The notes under the pieces: generated by a model
Seen by the model: the letters and a program-made list of their open reading frames with translations, nothing else
What the model was told of the DNA's origin: nothing
The model's database searches: none
Assembly (NCBI GenBank): GCA_934630975.1
Contig: CAKTXH010000065.1
Span: forward strand, 1-13,897
Reading direction: 5' to 3'
Length of the DNA stretch: 13,897 nt
Origin: an uncultured Clostridia bacterium
Lineage (GTDB): Bacteria; Bacillota; Clostridia; Christensenellales; Aristaeellaceae
Position numbers and translations under genes: made by a program
Shown here: positions 13,545 through 13,897 of the stretch, one piece after another
Position numbering within the stretch: the stretch's first letter is position 1
Layout of the letters: the number at the start of each line of letters is the position of its first letter

Positions 13545-13897
13545 ATGGACGATAAAACCATCCCGTCTCTGGTTCTCCCCGGCGAAGAAGCGCCCCAGCA
13601 GGCCGCTGCGGCCGTTCAGGAAGCCCCTGCCGCGCAGGAAACCCCGGCTGCGCAGGAAGCCGCTCAGACCGCGCCCGCTCAGCAGGACGCTCAAACCCCT
13701 GTGGACGCGAAGGATGATTCGCTGAACTTTGACAACCTGACGCCCGAAGAGCAGGCCGCCGTGCTGGCGTTCGTAGAGCGCATCGACATTCACAACAGCG
13801 AAACGGTGCTCAAATACGGCAACGCCGCGCAGACGAAAATCTCCCAGTTCTCCGACAAGATTCTGGAGGACGTCAAGACCAAGGACACCGGCGCGAT
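13545..13897 (+). CDS. TelA-family toxic anion resistance protein, N-terminal part
   Basis: The reading frame runs off the right edge after 117 full codons. Residues about 16-55 are a low-complexity Ala/Gln/Glu/Pro linker with repeated AQE(A/T)PA-like units, and from about residue 60 the sequence LNFDNLTPEEQAAVLAFVER leads into the TelA domain (IDIHNSETVLKYGNAAQTKISQFSDKILEDVKTKDTG). TelA-like proteins are linked to tellurite and other toxic-compound resistance, usually in tellurium-resistance gene clusters, but many are general envelope-stress associated proteins. The ATG follows AAGGAG with an 8-base gap. The rest of the gene, normally about 350-400 residues, lies outside the window. Confidence 0.88.
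   Translation, partial: MDDKTIPSLVLPGEEAPQQAAAAVQEAPAAQETPAAQEAAQTAPAQQDAQTPVDAKDDSLNFDNLTPEEQAAVLAFVERIDIHNSETVLKYGNAAQTKISQFSDKILEDVKTKDTGA

Overview
The window looks like a chromosomal segment of a GC-rich, low-spore-information Firmicute, most likely a gut-type Clostridia. Evidence is the strong AGGAGG ribosome sites, sigma-A type promoters with 17-base spacers, a tRNA gene with encoded CCA, a Gram-positive style potABCD operon headed by an XRE-cupin regulator, and a Tn1549-like conjugative element remnant. No species can be named from sequence alone.

Layout. (1) Bases 1-1372 hold the end of a conjugative-element transfer region: an unrecognised partial ORF, a VirB6/TrbL-like membrane protein and a PrgI-family protein whose C-terminus is lost at about 1325. 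(2) Bases 1373-2290 hold an AT-richer GIY-YIG nuclease gene with its own promoter and terminator. (3) Bases 2295-2480 hold a minus-strand tRNA-Arg(CCU) with its own promoter and terminator, which marks the edge of the conserved chromosome. (4) Bases 2496-5382 hold minus-strand housekeeping genes: 6-phosphofructokinase, a VanZ-RDD fusion membrane protein and a YbaK/ProX-type tRNA-editing protein. (5) Bases 5402-10616 hold a minus-strand spermidine/putrescine ABC transporter operon in the order regulator-potA-potB-potC-potD. Between potC and potD it is interrupted by a 600-bp cassette: a DUF559 endonuclease-like gene flanked by inverted copies of a palindromic repeat, with a further related repeat on one side. 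(6) Bases 10788-12372 hold two plus-strand genes: a peptidase C15 (pyroglutamyl peptidase)-like protein and an AIM24-family protein. (7) A bidirectional terminator separates these from a minus-strand EamA transporter, which is divergent from a TelA-family gene that runs off the right edge.

How the genes work together. The pot genes should form one polyamine importer (ATPase PotA, permeases PotB and PotC, binding protein PotD) made from one transcript, starting at the promoter at 10588-10616 and ending at the hairpin at 5402-5426. The XRE-cupin protein is the likely local regulator. Stop/start spacings of 10, 11 and -1 bases couple regulator, potA, potB and potC; only potD is separated, by the repeat-DUF559 cassette. 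The repeats carry no U-tract in the operon's reading direction, so read-through to potD is plausible.

The best candidate for something undescribed is that cassette: a small nuclease gene bracketed by near-identical inverted palindromes and placed exactly between a stop codon and the next ribosome site. It has the architecture expected of a nuclease-associated palindromic repeat that can move, but mobility is inferred only.
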